From positions 62,001-126,000 of the forward strand of contig JBMNRB010000002.1 in assembly GCA_050944435.1 (NCBI GenBank): a stretch of DNA of 64,000 nt, given 5' to 3'. Under the pieces are notes generated by a model. It was not told where the DNA came from, searched no databases, and was given only the letters and a program-made list of their open reading frames with translations. Below are positions 5,926 to 12,535 of this stretch, one piece after another. Numbering within the stretch: position 1 is the stretch's first letter; each line of letters begins with the position of its first letter. Made by a program: the position numbers and the translations under genes. Source of the DNA: Ruminococcus_G sp050944435 (lineage in GTDB: Bacteria; Bacillota; Clostridia; Lachnospirales; Lachnospiraceae).

Positions 5926-7780
5926 TCCATTGGAGACTTTAAAAGAATGGGCTTTGAAATATGCGGCTATGGGATTGGCCGTATTCCCAATCAGAGAAAA
6001 AGGAAAAGCACCTGCTACCCCGCACGGCAGTAAGGACGCCACCACAGACATAGCAAAGATAGAAGCCTGGTGGAGTGTCAACCCGCAGTATAACGTTGCG
6101 ATCGCTACTGGCAGTAAGTCAGGCGGCCTGGTGGTCATTGATCTGGATGTTGACGAGGAAAAAGGCAAGAATGGTTATGAGACTTTGAAAGCATGGCAGC
6201 AGGAGCATGGAGAATTGCCAGAAACATGCCAGAGTATTACCGGAAGGGGCGGTTACCATTTGTTTTACCGGGATTCTGCGTTCCATCATAATGCACAGGC
6301 GTTATATGACGGTGTTGATATCAGGGGTGAGGGCGGTTATGTGGTAGCCCCGCCAAGTGTCCACGAAAATGGTCATACCTATGAATGGGAGCAGGAGCCG
6401 GGGGAATACGAGATTGCTGCGGTAAATAGCCTGACAGCGGAGTTTCTTCTGGGGCCGGCGCCGGAGAAGAAGCAATACTTCCATCAGGCTGAAGTAATTC
6501 CAGAAGGACAGCGGGTTTCGGCTCTGATACAGCTGATCGGCAGCCAGCGATCTAAGGGCCTTGGAGAAGCGGCAATTCGGGCAGCAGTCCAGGCAGAGAA
6601 TGAAGAAAAATGTTCCCCGCCGCTTACAGATCAGGAACTGGAACGGGAAGTTTTTCCGGCGTTGAAACGAGGATGGATGCCAGAACGTCCGTATACTGCG
6701 ACAGTGGATAAAGGGAAGATCCGTCCAATGCAGCAAAAGAGGGAGAAAGTTTCTCTTGTGTGTATGGCTGACGTTAAAGAGGAAGAAATAACCTGGCTAT
6801 ATCAACCATATGTTCCGCGGGGAAAAGTAACAATCTGCGCAGCATATCCGGGTACAGGAAAAACTTATCTGCTTTGTTATATGACGGCGTGCGTGTCTAC
6901 TGGGAGAAGTTTTTTCAATCAGGTGCCATTTAAGTGCGAGCCGGGGAGAGCAATCTATCTGACGGCAGAAGATGGGATAGGGGATACAATTAAGAAGCGT
7001 CTGAGAATTTGCGGGGCGAATATGACTAATATAGCAACGGTGACAGAAAAAACAGCTTTGCAGTTTGATAGCCCGGAGATTGAGGAATACATGAGAGATT
7101 TCAAGCCGGATCTGATGATTTTTGATCCTTTTCAGGCGTACATAGGCGCGGAAATCAACATGAACGCACCGAACGAAACACGGGATAAACTGAACCGGAT
7201 CGCAGATCTGGCGGAGAAATACGAGGTTGCTGTTGTTCTGATCTGCCATTTCAACAAGAATGGAAAGGGTGATGCAATTACCAGGGTTTTGGGATCCACA
7301 GATATTATGGGGATCTGCCGCAGTTATATCGCGCTTGGGCCAGTACCGGGAGAGGATGATATAAAGTTCATGTCACATGAGAAGTCAAGTCTTGCGAAGC
7401 GGGGAAAAACGATCCTCTTTGAAATTGATCCGGACAAAGGCGGGGTTGTCTATCTGGGAGAAAATACCCTGACGATGGATGACTATACGGCGATCAGGAA
7501 TAAGAAGAGAGTAAGTAACGCTCCAGCGATCGAGGCGGCGAAGCAGTTCATTATAACCAATATGCCGGAAGGAAGACGGCTCGCGAAAGAACTCAAAAAT
7601 TTGGCAGCGGCGAATAAAATTTCTGACGGCTCTTTGCAAAGAGCACGGGAGGAACTCGGGATAATCACGAGGAGAACAAAAGAATTCCCACCGAGGAGTA
7701 TCTGGATTCTTCCAGGGCATGAGGAGGATCAGCAAGAAGAGCCAGAGCCAGTACAGGAAGAACTTGACTTACAGATATGA
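5894..7780 (+). CDS. PrimPol-PriCT-RepA replication protein (primase/helicase)
   Basis: Multidomain replication initiator of 628 aa. Residues ~15-170 form a PrimPol domain with the metal motif DLD (83-85, VVIDLDVD) and GGYH (119-122). Residues ~202-265 match the primase C-terminal PriCT_1 domain (GQRVSALIQL, CSPPLTDQELE). Residues ~295-500 form a RepA-like AAA ATPase with Walker A PGTGKT (319-324) and Walker B LMIFD (407-411). The basic C-terminus probably binds DNA. The protein should unwind and prime the element's own origin, the iteron array immediately downstream. An alternative TTG start at 5930 has a better-placed GAAAGGGTG site and would avoid the overlap with the preceding gene. Confidence 0.92.
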   Translation: MMKQMTERVTDPLETLKEWALKYAAMGLAVFPIREKGKAPATPHGSKDATTDIAKIEAWWSVNPQYNVAIATGSKSGGLVVIDLDVDEEKGKNGYETLKAWQQEHGELPETCQSITGRGGYHLFYRDSAFHHNAQALYDGVDIRGEGGYVVAPPSVHENGHTYEWEQEPGEYEIAAVNSLTAEFLLGPAPEKKQYFHQAEVIPEGQRVSALIQLIGSQRSKGLGEAAIRAAVQAENEEKCSPPLTDQELEREVFPALKRGWMPERPYTATVDKGKIRPMQQKREKVSLVCMADVKEEEITWLYQPYVPRGKVTICAAYPGTGKTYLLCYMTACVSTGRSFFNQVPFKCEPGRAIYLTAEDGIGDTIKKRLRICGANMTNIATVTEKTALQFDSPEIEEYMRDFKPDLMIFDPFQAYIGAEINMNAPNETRDKLNRIADLAEKYEVAVVLICHFNKNGKGDAITRVLGSTDIMGICRSYIALGPVPGEDDIKFMSHEKSSLAKRGKTILFEIDPDKGGVVYLGENTLTMDDYTAIRNKKRVSNAPAIEAAKQFIITNMPEGRRLAKELKNLAAANKISDGSLQRAREELGIITRRTKEFPPRSIWILPGHEEDQQEEPEPVQEELDLQI

Positions 7781-7808
7781 GAATCCATATAGAGAAACTT
7801 CTAAACCT

Positions 7809-7945
7809 GGTAAGTACGGAAAAAACCCTGTAAAATCAATACTTTTGCATACTTATCAAAATGGTTTGTACGTAAGTACGGAAAATGAACTGTACGTGTG
7901 TACTTATCACTTTGGTAAGTACGGAGAAACCCCATAAAATCAAGG
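7809..7945. other. Iteron array, candidate replication origin of the element
   Basis: TAAGTACGG occurs three times in direct orientation (about 7811, 7873 and 7915). TACTTATC, the inverted form of its TAAGTA core, occurs twice (about 7850 and 7901). Longer similarity joins the first and last units (GGTAAGTACGG..AAAATCAA). The stretch is AT-rich, noncoding, and directly follows the primase-helicase gene, as in staphylococcal pathogenicity islands, where the origin follows the rep gene. Confidence 0.65.
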
Positions 7946-8001
7946 GTTTCACACAGTTGTGTCATAGTAGTTTGGTTATCTATAAGAAAGGAGAAGAGAT
8001 A

Positions 8002-8166
8002 ATGGATTTTGATCAATGGAACCGTGATCATGATCAGCTGAAGCAGATCGCCGATAGCCTGGAGCGAATCGCAGACAGTCTGGAAACGCTGACAGAATGT
8101 GTTGATACGAACTATGCGCATTCGTGGCTGAATGTCAACGGCACTATAGAAAATTACGAAGGATGA
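8002..8166 (+). CDS. Small coiled-coil protein, 54 aa
   Basis: The start is ATG 8002, with AAGGAGAAG 6 bp upstream. The middle is a short heptad-like helix (LKQIADSLERIADSLETLTE), so it probably dimerises. It is first in a run of small genes after the iterons. No homologue is recognised; an accessory role in replication or helper interference is possible but unproven. Confidence 0.65.
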   Translation: MDFDQWNRDHDQLKQIADSLERIADSLETLTECVDTNYAHSWLNVNGTIENYEG

Positions 8167-8276
8167 GCAAAGAAAAAGCCCCAAAGACGCGCCAACATCC
8201 TTGCGGCAGTAGCCGGAGCTACCAAAACTCATACATACATATGGTAGCATGGATCCCGGCAGAAAGGAAGAGTTTT

Positions 8277-8468
8277 ATGCATAAAGAGATAGAAAAAATT
8301 TACAGTGAAGCACTGGAAAACCAGCCGATGGCATCAGAAGCGGTAAGGGAAGGTTATAAGAAACTGAATTATGCGTTAGATGAATATATAAACGCGCTTC
8401 AGGAAGATATATTCGCCTGGGCGTATGAGTTAGGCAGAAAGGCAGGTGCGGGAAATGAGGAACATTGA
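8277..8468 (+). CDS. Small hypothetical protein, 63 aa
   Basis: ATG 8277 has AAAGGAAGAG upstream; the frame extends further left but without a plausible start site. The product is helical and acidic (IEKIYSEALENQPM..EDIFAWAYELGRKAG). It overlaps the next gene by 14 bases, suggesting coupled translation. The family is unrecognised. Confidence 0.65.
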   Translation: MHKEIEKIYSEALENQPMASEAVREGYKKLNYALDEYINALQEDIFAWAYELGRKAGAGNEEH

Positions 8469-8649
8469 TAAGTACATAGCTCAAACTCGAAAACACGTGC
8501 CGGAAAAGTATGATTTAACTTGTCATGAAATGAAGACGCTGGCAGAGACCTACGGTATTTATGATGTGATTGTGAGATCCTTTCTGATCGGCTTTGAGGC
8601 TGCCTATCGGGCAGCCAAGGCCGGCAACCTGGACTTCCAGAAGAAGTAA
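8455..8649 (+). CDS. Small hypothetical element protein, 64 aa
   Basis: The product begins MRNIDKYIAQTRKHVPEKYD and contains a helix ending in FEAAYRAAKAGN. I recognise similar small proteins from clostridial prophages but know of no function. ATG 8455 follows AGGTGCGGGA; GTG 8446 is an in-frame alternative giving 67 aa. It overlaps the previous gene and is followed by 172 bases without a gene. Confidence 0.65.
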   Translation: MRNIDKYIAQTRKHVPEKYDLTCHEMKTLAETYGIYDVIVRSFLIGFEAAYRAAKAGNLDFQKK

Positions 8650-8757
8650 ACATACCTGCTGCCCTTCCGGGAAATGTGCGACCAACACAGGAACCGGACG
8701 GCAGCGGGGAAAGATCAGTAAAGAGCGGCCTAAAGGACTTTGGTTATGATAGAAGAA

Positions 8758-8803
8758 CCGCCCTCCCTGGGATGCTGCGCTAACAGTGTACCCAGGGCGG
8801 CGG
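8758..8803 (+). other. GC-rich hairpin in a 172-base gap
   Basis: Inner stem CCCTGGG (8765-8771) with CCCAGGG (8791-8797), and outer CCGCC (8758-8762) with GGCGG (8799-8803). No T tract follows. The structure ends just before the AAAAGGAG site of the next gene, so it could affect that gene's translation or be a processing site. Nothing else was seen between 8650 and 8821. Confidence 0.4.
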
Positions 8804-8821
8804 GATAAAAGGAGTGAGAAC

Positions 8822-9004
8822 ATGAGCGTAAAAATCAAGGTGTCATACAGCACGGATCAGGAGCTGACCGGGGTGATCCGGCTGCTGTCCCCGGCCCTGA
8901 AAGAATGCAAGCTGCGGCCTGCCAAAGGGACCTATAAAAGGGCGTATATCACCTTAGACAGCGTAAGAGATGCAGGAGAGTGTAAGAAGGGGAGGGCAAC
9001 ATGA
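8822..9004 (+). CDS. Small hypothetical protein, 60 aa
   Basis: ATG 8822 follows AAAGGAGTGAGAAC. The basic product (MSVKIKVSYSTDQELTGVIR..) looks like a single alpha/beta domain of the small phage-protein type. Its stop overlaps the next start (ACATGA). The function is unrecognised. Confidence 0.65.
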   Translation: MSVKIKVSYSTDQELTGVIRLLSPALKECKLRPAKGTYKRAYITLDSVRDAGECKKGRAT

Positions 9005-9210
9005 ATCATTCAAATTTGATTCCAAACACGGAGCGAACCCCGGAGGAACTAAGGGAGATGGGGAGAAAAGGCGGCATTGCCTCCGGAAAAGCCAGAAGAC
9101 GGAAGAAGCAGCTAAAAGAGGTTATGAAGATCCTGATGGATGACTTCCTTTGCTCAGAGGAAGGAAAAGAACTGCTGGAATGGATGAAAAGGACGTTGCC
9201 GCCGCCTTAA
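9001..9210 (+). CDS. Small basic KGG-motif protein, 69 aa
   Basis: The first half carries GRKGGIASGKARRRKKQLKE, a motif I know from many Firmicutes phage proteins encoded near DNA-packaging or early genes; the second half is helical (EEGKELLEWMKRTLPPP). The basic KGG/GKARR patch suggests nucleic-acid binding. It is the last gene before the structured-RNA promoter, which overlaps its 3' end. A remote relation to small terminase subunits is conceivable, but the protein is too short to replace one. Confidence 0.7.
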   Translation: MNHSNLIPNTERTPEELREMGRKGGIASGKARRRKKQLKEVMKILMDDFLCSEEGKELLEWMKRTLPPP

Positions 9211-9224
9211 ATATCTGGTATACT
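9196..9224 (+). promoter_or_regulatory. Promoter of the structured RNA and capsid operon
   Basis: TTGCCG (9196-9201), 17-bp spacer, TATACT (9219-9224), with a TG two bases before the -10 (extended -10). The expected start near 9231 coincides with the base of the long RNA stem, so the RNA has its own promoter. Confidence 0.7.
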
Positions 9225-9229
9225 ATAAT

Positions 9230-9342
9230 CAGACAAATAAAAAGTACCGCACTGTGTATGCAGTGTAAGCCATAGGGCGTGGGAATGACTTACAGACAGA
9301 AATGTCCGAAAGTTGTTTCTGCGCCCTCTTTTTGTTTGTCTG
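9230..9342 (+). ncRNA. Structured, possibly pseudoknotted RNA upstream of scaffold-capsid genes
   Basis: Outer stem P1 pairs 9230-9244 with 9328-9342 (14 of 15 positions). Inside it lie hairpin P2 (CACTG 9250-9254, CAGTG 9261-9265) and long arm P3 (AGGGCG 9274-9279, CGCCCT 9322-9327) capped by CAGAAA (9297-9302) and TTTCTG (9316-9321). P3 abuts P1 directly. TGTAAG (9264-9269) is exactly complementary to CTTACA (9289-9294) across the P3 strand, which would form a pseudoknot. The RNA ends 58 bases before the scaffold ATG. It could be a free small RNA, a leader controlling capsid expression or a packaging RNA. I do not recognise an Rfam family. Confidence 0.55.
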
Positions 9343-9400
9343 AAATATCGTCATGTAAAAGAATGGCCGACCGGGCAGTAAACGGGGAAAGGAGCAACGC

Positions 9401-9907
9401 ATGATTCAAAATGTGGAAAGCCAGAACATGGCACAGGAACAGCAGCAGGAGGCGAACAGCCAGCAGGATCAGGAACTGCAGGATCAGCAGCAGACGGAAC
9501 AGGAAGCAGCGGAACAGCAGCAGCCCCCGCAGCAGGAAGAGAAACTGTTTACGCAGGAAGAAGTCAATAAGATCGTCAGGGACCGGCTCTCACGGGCGAA
9601 GCATCTTCCCGCCGCAGAGTTTGACAGACGGGAACGGGAATTGAATGAACGTGAAATGCGGCTGGATGCCAGGGAAAAACTGGCAGATGCCGGAATCCCT
9701 AAAGAGTTGCTGCCCCTGGTGAATTGCAGCAGCAAAGAAAATATGGAAAGCAGTATTGAGCTCATCAACGCCTATTTCAAAAAGCCGGAGGGTAGGCCTT
9801 ATAGGATCATGAGTACAGGCGTTCCTTCTCATAATAACCATTCTACTTCAGGAAGGGAAGCGGGAGAAAGTGAAATCAGGCAGGCGATGGGCCTGAAAGG
9901 AAGATAG
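9401..9907 (+). CDS. Phage-type scaffolding protein (DUF4355-like), 168 aa
   Basis: Residues 1-48 are almost entirely Gln/Glu. They are followed by the phage scaffold signature FTQEEVNKIVRDRLSRAK (~51-68), a charged coiled coil (RRERELNEREMRLDAREKLA) and a C-terminal ELLPLVNCSSKENMESSIEL region as in DUF4355/GP20 proteins. Such proteins guide assembly of HK97-fold shells and are lost on maturation. It lies 4 bp upstream of the capsid gene, the usual phage order. GGAAAGGAG precedes the ATG. Its presence argues that the element builds its own procapsid. Confidence 0.85.
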   Translation: MIQNVESQNMAQEQQQEANSQQDQELQDQQQTEQEAAEQQQPPQQEEKLFTQEEVNKIVRDRLSRAKHLPAAEFDRRERELNEREMRLDAREKLADAGIPKELLPLVNCSSKENMESSIELINAYFKKPEGRPYRIMSTGVPSHNNHSTSGREAGESEIRQAMGLKGR

Positions 9908-9911
9908 ATAG

Positions 9912-10772
9912 ATGGCAATTGAATTAGTCGAAAAGTACCTTCCCTATGTGGATGAGCAGTTCACACAGGAGAGTAAAAAGCAGTACCTGACCAATCAGGA
10001 CTTTTCCTTTTCCGGTGCGCATTCCGTGAAGATTTATAAAATCAGCACGGGAAAGATGAACGATTACGGCCGATCCGGAGCAGCAGAAGGAAACTGGTCA
10101 CGGTATGGAGCGGTAGAAGCCTTAAACGCAACGACAGAGCGCAAAGAACTGTCAAAAGACCGTTCCTTTACCTTTGCGATCGACACGCTGGATACGGACG
10201 AAACAGATGGACAGCTGGAGGCTGCCTCTGCACTGGCCCGCCAGATGCGCGAAGTGATCATACCGGAGGTAGATACCTATACGCTGGGAAAAATCTGTGA
10301 GGGAGCGGGATATCAGCCGGAAGCAAAGGAGCTGACCGCAGCGAATATCTATGATGAGATTTTCACAGCCAATAGCGCCCTGGACGAAGCAGACGCACCA
10401 GAAACCGGGCGCGTCCTGGTGGTAACGCCGGCAACGCTGCTTCTGATGAAGACGAGCAAAGACGCAGCCGGAAGATACCAGGATATCATTAATACGGTAT
10501 TGACGGATCAGGAAAGGGCAGTCGGCTTTATTGGGAAGCTGGATGGGCTTAATGTCCTGAAGGTATCGGCAAAGCGCCTTCCGGCAGACTTTGGTTTTAT
10601 GGTTGTGCATCCATGTGCGACTGTGGCGCCGACAAAGCTGGAAAGCTATAAAACGCACCAGGATCCCCCGGGATTAAGCGGCGCCCTGGTGGAAGGAAGA
10701 ATTGTCTATGATGCGTTCGTGCTGGAGAATAAAGCGAAAGCAATCTATTACCAGACAGCGCTGACAGAATAA
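9912..10772 (+). CDS. Major capsid protein (HK97-fold type), 286 aa
   Basis: Length and segments fit the phage coat family common in clostridial prophages: an N-terminal arm (YLPYVDEQFTQESKKQYLTN), an E-loop-like region with NDYGRSG, a long spine helix (TDGQLEAASALARQMREVII), an A-domain core (ETGRVLVVTPATLLLMK) and a late GRIVYDAFVLENKAKAIYY strand. It would self-assemble with the scaffold encoded just upstream. No portal, terminase or head-completion gene accompanies it, so packaging must rely on another genome. It appears full length. Confidence 0.85.
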   Translation: MAIELVEKYLPYVDEQFTQESKKQYLTNQDFSFSGAHSVKIYKISTGKMNDYGRSGAAEGNWSRYGAVEALNATTERKELSKDRSFTFAIDTLDTDETDGQLEAASALARQMREVIIPEVDTYTLGKICEGAGYQPEAKELTAANIYDEIFTANSALDEADAPETGRVLVVTPATLLLMKTSKDAAGRYQDIINTVLTDQERAVGFIGKLDGLNVLKVSAKRLPADFGFMVVHPCATVAPTKLESYKTHQDPPGLSGALVEGRIVYDAFVLENKAKAIYYQTALTE

Positions 10773-10780
10773 GGAATAAC

Positions 10781-10820
10781 AGGCCCTGTGCTTCCCGAAT
10801 GGAGGCATGGGGCTTGTTTG
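10781..10820 (+). terminator. Hairpin between capsid and sigma genes (probable attenuator)
   Basis: AGGCCCTGTG (10781-10790) pairs with CATGGGGCTT (10806-10815) using wobbles, with inner CTTCC and GGAGG. Only GTTTG follows, so termination would be partial, which suits strong capsid and weaker sigma-factor expression. Confidence 0.45.
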
Positions 10821-10833
10821 ATAGGAGGACGGA

Positions 10834-11712
10834 ATGAGAGAGAGCATGACCAATGAGCAGCTGGCCGCGCGGATCCAGGCGGGGGAAGATGCAGCGGCCA
10901 ATATGGAACGCTTATGGACACAGAATCAGGCATTTGTGGCAAAGATGGCGTGGAAGTACCAGGCATACGCTGAATTTGATGATCTGATGCAGGAGGGATA
11001 TCTGGGGCTGTGCCGGGCGGTTGACGGCTACGATCCGGAAGCGGGCAGCAGCTTTCTTTCTTATGCGGCGTATTGGATCAAGCGGGCGATGCTCTTTTAT
11101 ATCCGCAGCAATGGTACAGTCCGGATTCCGGTCAATCTCCATACCCAGATATCCCAGTATGAAGGGTTAAGGTCTTCCTTCCTGTCAGAGTACGGCAGGG
11201 AGCCGGATAACCGGGAAATCAGCTACTATCTGGGGATCAGTAAGAAAAGTGTACCGGGGCTTAAGAAAGCGGCCAGAATGCGGCAGATCGCAAGCCTGGA
11301 CAGCCCTGTGGAAGGAGCGGAAGGCCTGACGCTGGAAGACTGCGTACCCGGTCAGGAAGAGGTGGAAGAGGACGCGCTGGATGCCGTGCAGCAGGAGCAG
11401 CTGCGGGCGCTGCTCTGGCGGATGGCGGATGGTCTTCCGGGAAAGTGCGGGGAAGTGCTGCGGGGCAGGTACCAGGCAGAGAAGACGCTGCAGGATCTGT
11501 CAGAGGAACTGGGCTGCAGTTATCAGGTGATAGCCAGTCTGCACAGCAATGGGCTGCGGGAACTGCGAAAGCCCAGCAGGAGCAGACAGCTGTCTTCATT
11601 TGTGCGGGATTATATAGACCTTCACGGGTATCATGGCAGCGCGGCCAGTTTTCAATATACCTGGACGAGTAGCACAGAACGCACGGCCATGGGGTTGGCT
11701 GAGAGGGGATAA
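10834..11712 (+). CDS. Sigma-70 family RNA polymerase sigma factor of the element, 292 aa
   Basis: Region 2 spans ~28-95 (YAEFDDLMQEGYLGLCRAVD and SYAAYWIKRAMLFYIRSNG), a region-3-like helical domain ~100-150 (REPDNREISYYLGISKKSV), and region 4 ~188-245 with the HTH KTLQDLSEELGCSYQVIASL. This makes it a fuller sigma than the ECF type. It is the last gene of the element, directly before the right arm repeats. It may redirect host polymerase to element or helper promoters. Such a gene is unusual in a satellite this small. AGGAGG precedes the ATG by 5 bp. Confidence 0.88.
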   Translation: MRESMTNEQLAARIQAGEDAAANMERLWTQNQAFVAKMAWKYQAYAEFDDLMQEGYLGLCRAVDGYDPEAGSSFLSYAAYWIKRAMLFYIRSNGTVRIPVNLHTQISQYEGLRSSFLSEYGREPDNREISYYLGISKKSVPGLKKAARMRQIASLDSPVEGAEGLTLEDCVPGQEEVEEDALDAVQQEQLRALLWRMADGLPGKCGEVLRGRYQAEKTLQDLSEELGCSYQVIASLHSNGLRELRKPSRSRQLSSFVRDYIDLHGYHGSAASFQYTWTSSTERTAMGLAERG

Positions 11713-11731
11713 TAGTATCGTTTTAGTATCG
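11713..11731. repeat. Right integrase arm-type repeat
   Basis: TAGTATCGTTTTAGTATCG differs by one base from 3260-3278 and has the same orientation. It begins immediately after the sigma stop codon, 47 bp from the att core. Confidence 0.65.
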
Positions 11732-11732
11732 T

Positions 11733-11771
11733 AAAAAGCCGGAAATGCTGATTTTACAACACTTCCGGCTT
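11733..11771 (-). terminator. Terminator for tRNA-Gly supplied by the element
   Basis: Perfect 9-bp stem (11736-11744 with 11763-11771) followed on the minus strand by a T tract (AAAAA at 11733-11737 on the plus strand). It lies inside the element, just past the tRNA 3' end, and would stop tRNA transcription from running into the sigma gene. Confidence 0.75.
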
Positions 11772-11777
11772 ATATGC

Positions 11778-11795
11778 AGCAGATAACGGGAGTCG
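11778..11795. repeat. attR core (3' end of tRNA-Gly)
   Basis: Same 18 bp as attL. Here it is part of the intact tRNA, so integration leaves the tRNA functional. Confidence 0.92.
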
Positions 11796-11848
11796 AACCC
11801 GCCTTTCCAGCTTGGGAAGCTAGCGTTCTACCGATGAACCATATCTGC
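11778..11848 (-). tRNA. tRNA-Gly (anticodon CCC)
   Basis: A 71-nt cloverleaf reads on the minus strand. The acceptor is GCAGATA with TATCTGC, the D stem GTTC/GAAC, the anticodon stem CTAGC/GCTGG around loop TTCCCAA (anticodon CCC), the variable region AAAG, and the T arm GCGGG-TTCGACT-CCCGT. The discriminator base is T and CCA is not encoded. Its 3' end is the attachment site of the element. Confidence 0.96.
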
Positions 11849-11856
11849 ATGTGATT

Positions 11857-11884
11857 ATTATAGCAGTTTTTTCCTGAAAATCAA
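11857..11884 (-). promoter_or_regulatory. tRNA-Gly promoter
   Basis: On the minus strand TTGATT (11879-11884), 16-bp spacer, TATAAT (11857-11862), ending about 8 bp before the mature tRNA. Confidence 0.8.
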
Positions 11885-11940
11885 GTATATCTGAAGGGGA
11901 TTTTAAACGATATGATAAAATGCAGGATTAAGAAAGGAGG

Positions 11941-11959
11941 GCCGGGGCTTGGCCCCGGC
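11941..11959. other. GC hairpin in the 11.85-12.11 kb gap
   Basis: Perfect 8-bp arms GCCGGGGC (11941-11948) and GCCCCGGC (11952-11959) with a 3-base loop. Neither side has a clean T tract. The rest of 11885-12111 is AT-rich with no gene seen. Confidence 0.35.
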
Positions 11960-12111
11960 ACGTATGAAAAAGAAAATCTATATAAAAAAGTAATTGCCTT
12001 TTGTTTATGGCTTTAGTATATAGATAAAATGTGATAGAAGTGTGATGTTATTTTTAACGTTTTGTGAAAGGATAAGAAACAATTTATAAAGTTGTTTACA
12101 GGAAATTTATA

Positions 12112-12145
12112 AAAGGGAAGCTGACCGGGGTAAGGGGTCAGCTTC
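12112..12145 (-). terminator. Terminator of the Spo0A_C-domain gene
   Basis: Perfect 10-bp stem (12117-12126 with 12136-12145) that includes the stop codon, followed on the minus strand by CCTTTTATAAATTT. Confidence 0.75.
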
Positions 12146-12461
12146 GTTCCAGGTAATAATGTAAAATGGCAATAAATTCGCCTACGGTGGGCCGGGTATC
12201 CAACGTGTACCCGGCAATTGCATTTAAAAATTCCCTGTTTCCATTGTACCAACAGAATGTTACCACGGTACGAAGAGCATGTTCAACGCTGGAGCGGCTT
12301 TTTTTGAAATGTTCAGCTATGTCAGTGTAAAGATACTTCCATACGTAGAGAATGTAATTTTCATCTCTGCGGCATAATTCCAATGCGTAGCACAGATAAT
12401 GGTAACCGCAGTAAGTGGCGCGGATACCTAAAGTATTGACCAGATCATTAATCTTTTCCAT
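12138..12461 (-). CDS. Stand-alone Spo0A C-terminal-domain protein, 107 aa
   Basis: The whole protein aligns with the DNA-binding effector domain of Spo0A. Marks are LGIRATYCGYHYLCYALELC, then KYLYTDIAEHFKKSRSSVEH as the recognition HTH, and ALRTVVTFCWYNG. No receiver domain is present, so it cannot be controlled by phosphorylation of its own Asp. It may compete with or complement Spo0A at 0A boxes. Two tandem 0A boxes lie 75-91 bp upstream of its own start, suggesting auto- or Spo0A control. GGGAGG precedes the ATG by 6 bp. Confidence 0.88.
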   Translation of the reverse strand: MEKINDLVNTLGIRATYCGYHYLCYALELCRRDENYILYVWKYLYTDIAEHFKKSRSSVEHALRTVVTFCWYNGNREFLNAIAGYTLDTRPTVGEFIAILHYYLERS

Positions 12462-12535
12462 AGCATTCCTCCCTTTTTTTCTATTTTACAGCATAGAAGG
12501 CAAAATTGGATAAAAATTGAAATAATTTGATATAA

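Larger units (their letters stand above)
3144..11795. mobile_element. Integrated satellite-like element in tRNA-Gly, with own scaffold and capsid genes
   Basis: The element is bounded by an exact 18-bp repeat (3144-3161 and 11778-11795); the right copy is the 3' end of an intact tRNA-Gly gene. One repeat plus cargo is 8,634 bp. Gene order is integrase, type I toxin-like peptide, repressor, cro-like, small gene, AlpA-like, primase-helicase, iterons, small genes, structured RNA, scaffold, major capsid and sigma factor. The leftward integrase and repressor against a rightward replication module match the layout of Gram-positive phage-inducible islands. Terminase, portal, tail and lysis genes are absent. 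Every large gene looks intact, so it may be active, given a helper phage. Confidence 0.88.

Noticed and set aside
7719..7937. Open frame of 72 codons across the iterons
   Set aside because: It overlaps the end of the primase gene and its sequence is explained by the repeats (repeated GKYGK and Tyr/Thr-rich parts); no ribosome site.
9001..9210. Small terminase subunit
   Set aside because: The basic KGG motif recalls proteins near packaging genes, but 69 residues without an oligomerisation domain is too short to call it.
9280..9330. Hammerhead ribozyme in the structured RNA
   Set aside because: A GAAA lies near a stem, but the conserved CTGATGA core is absent.
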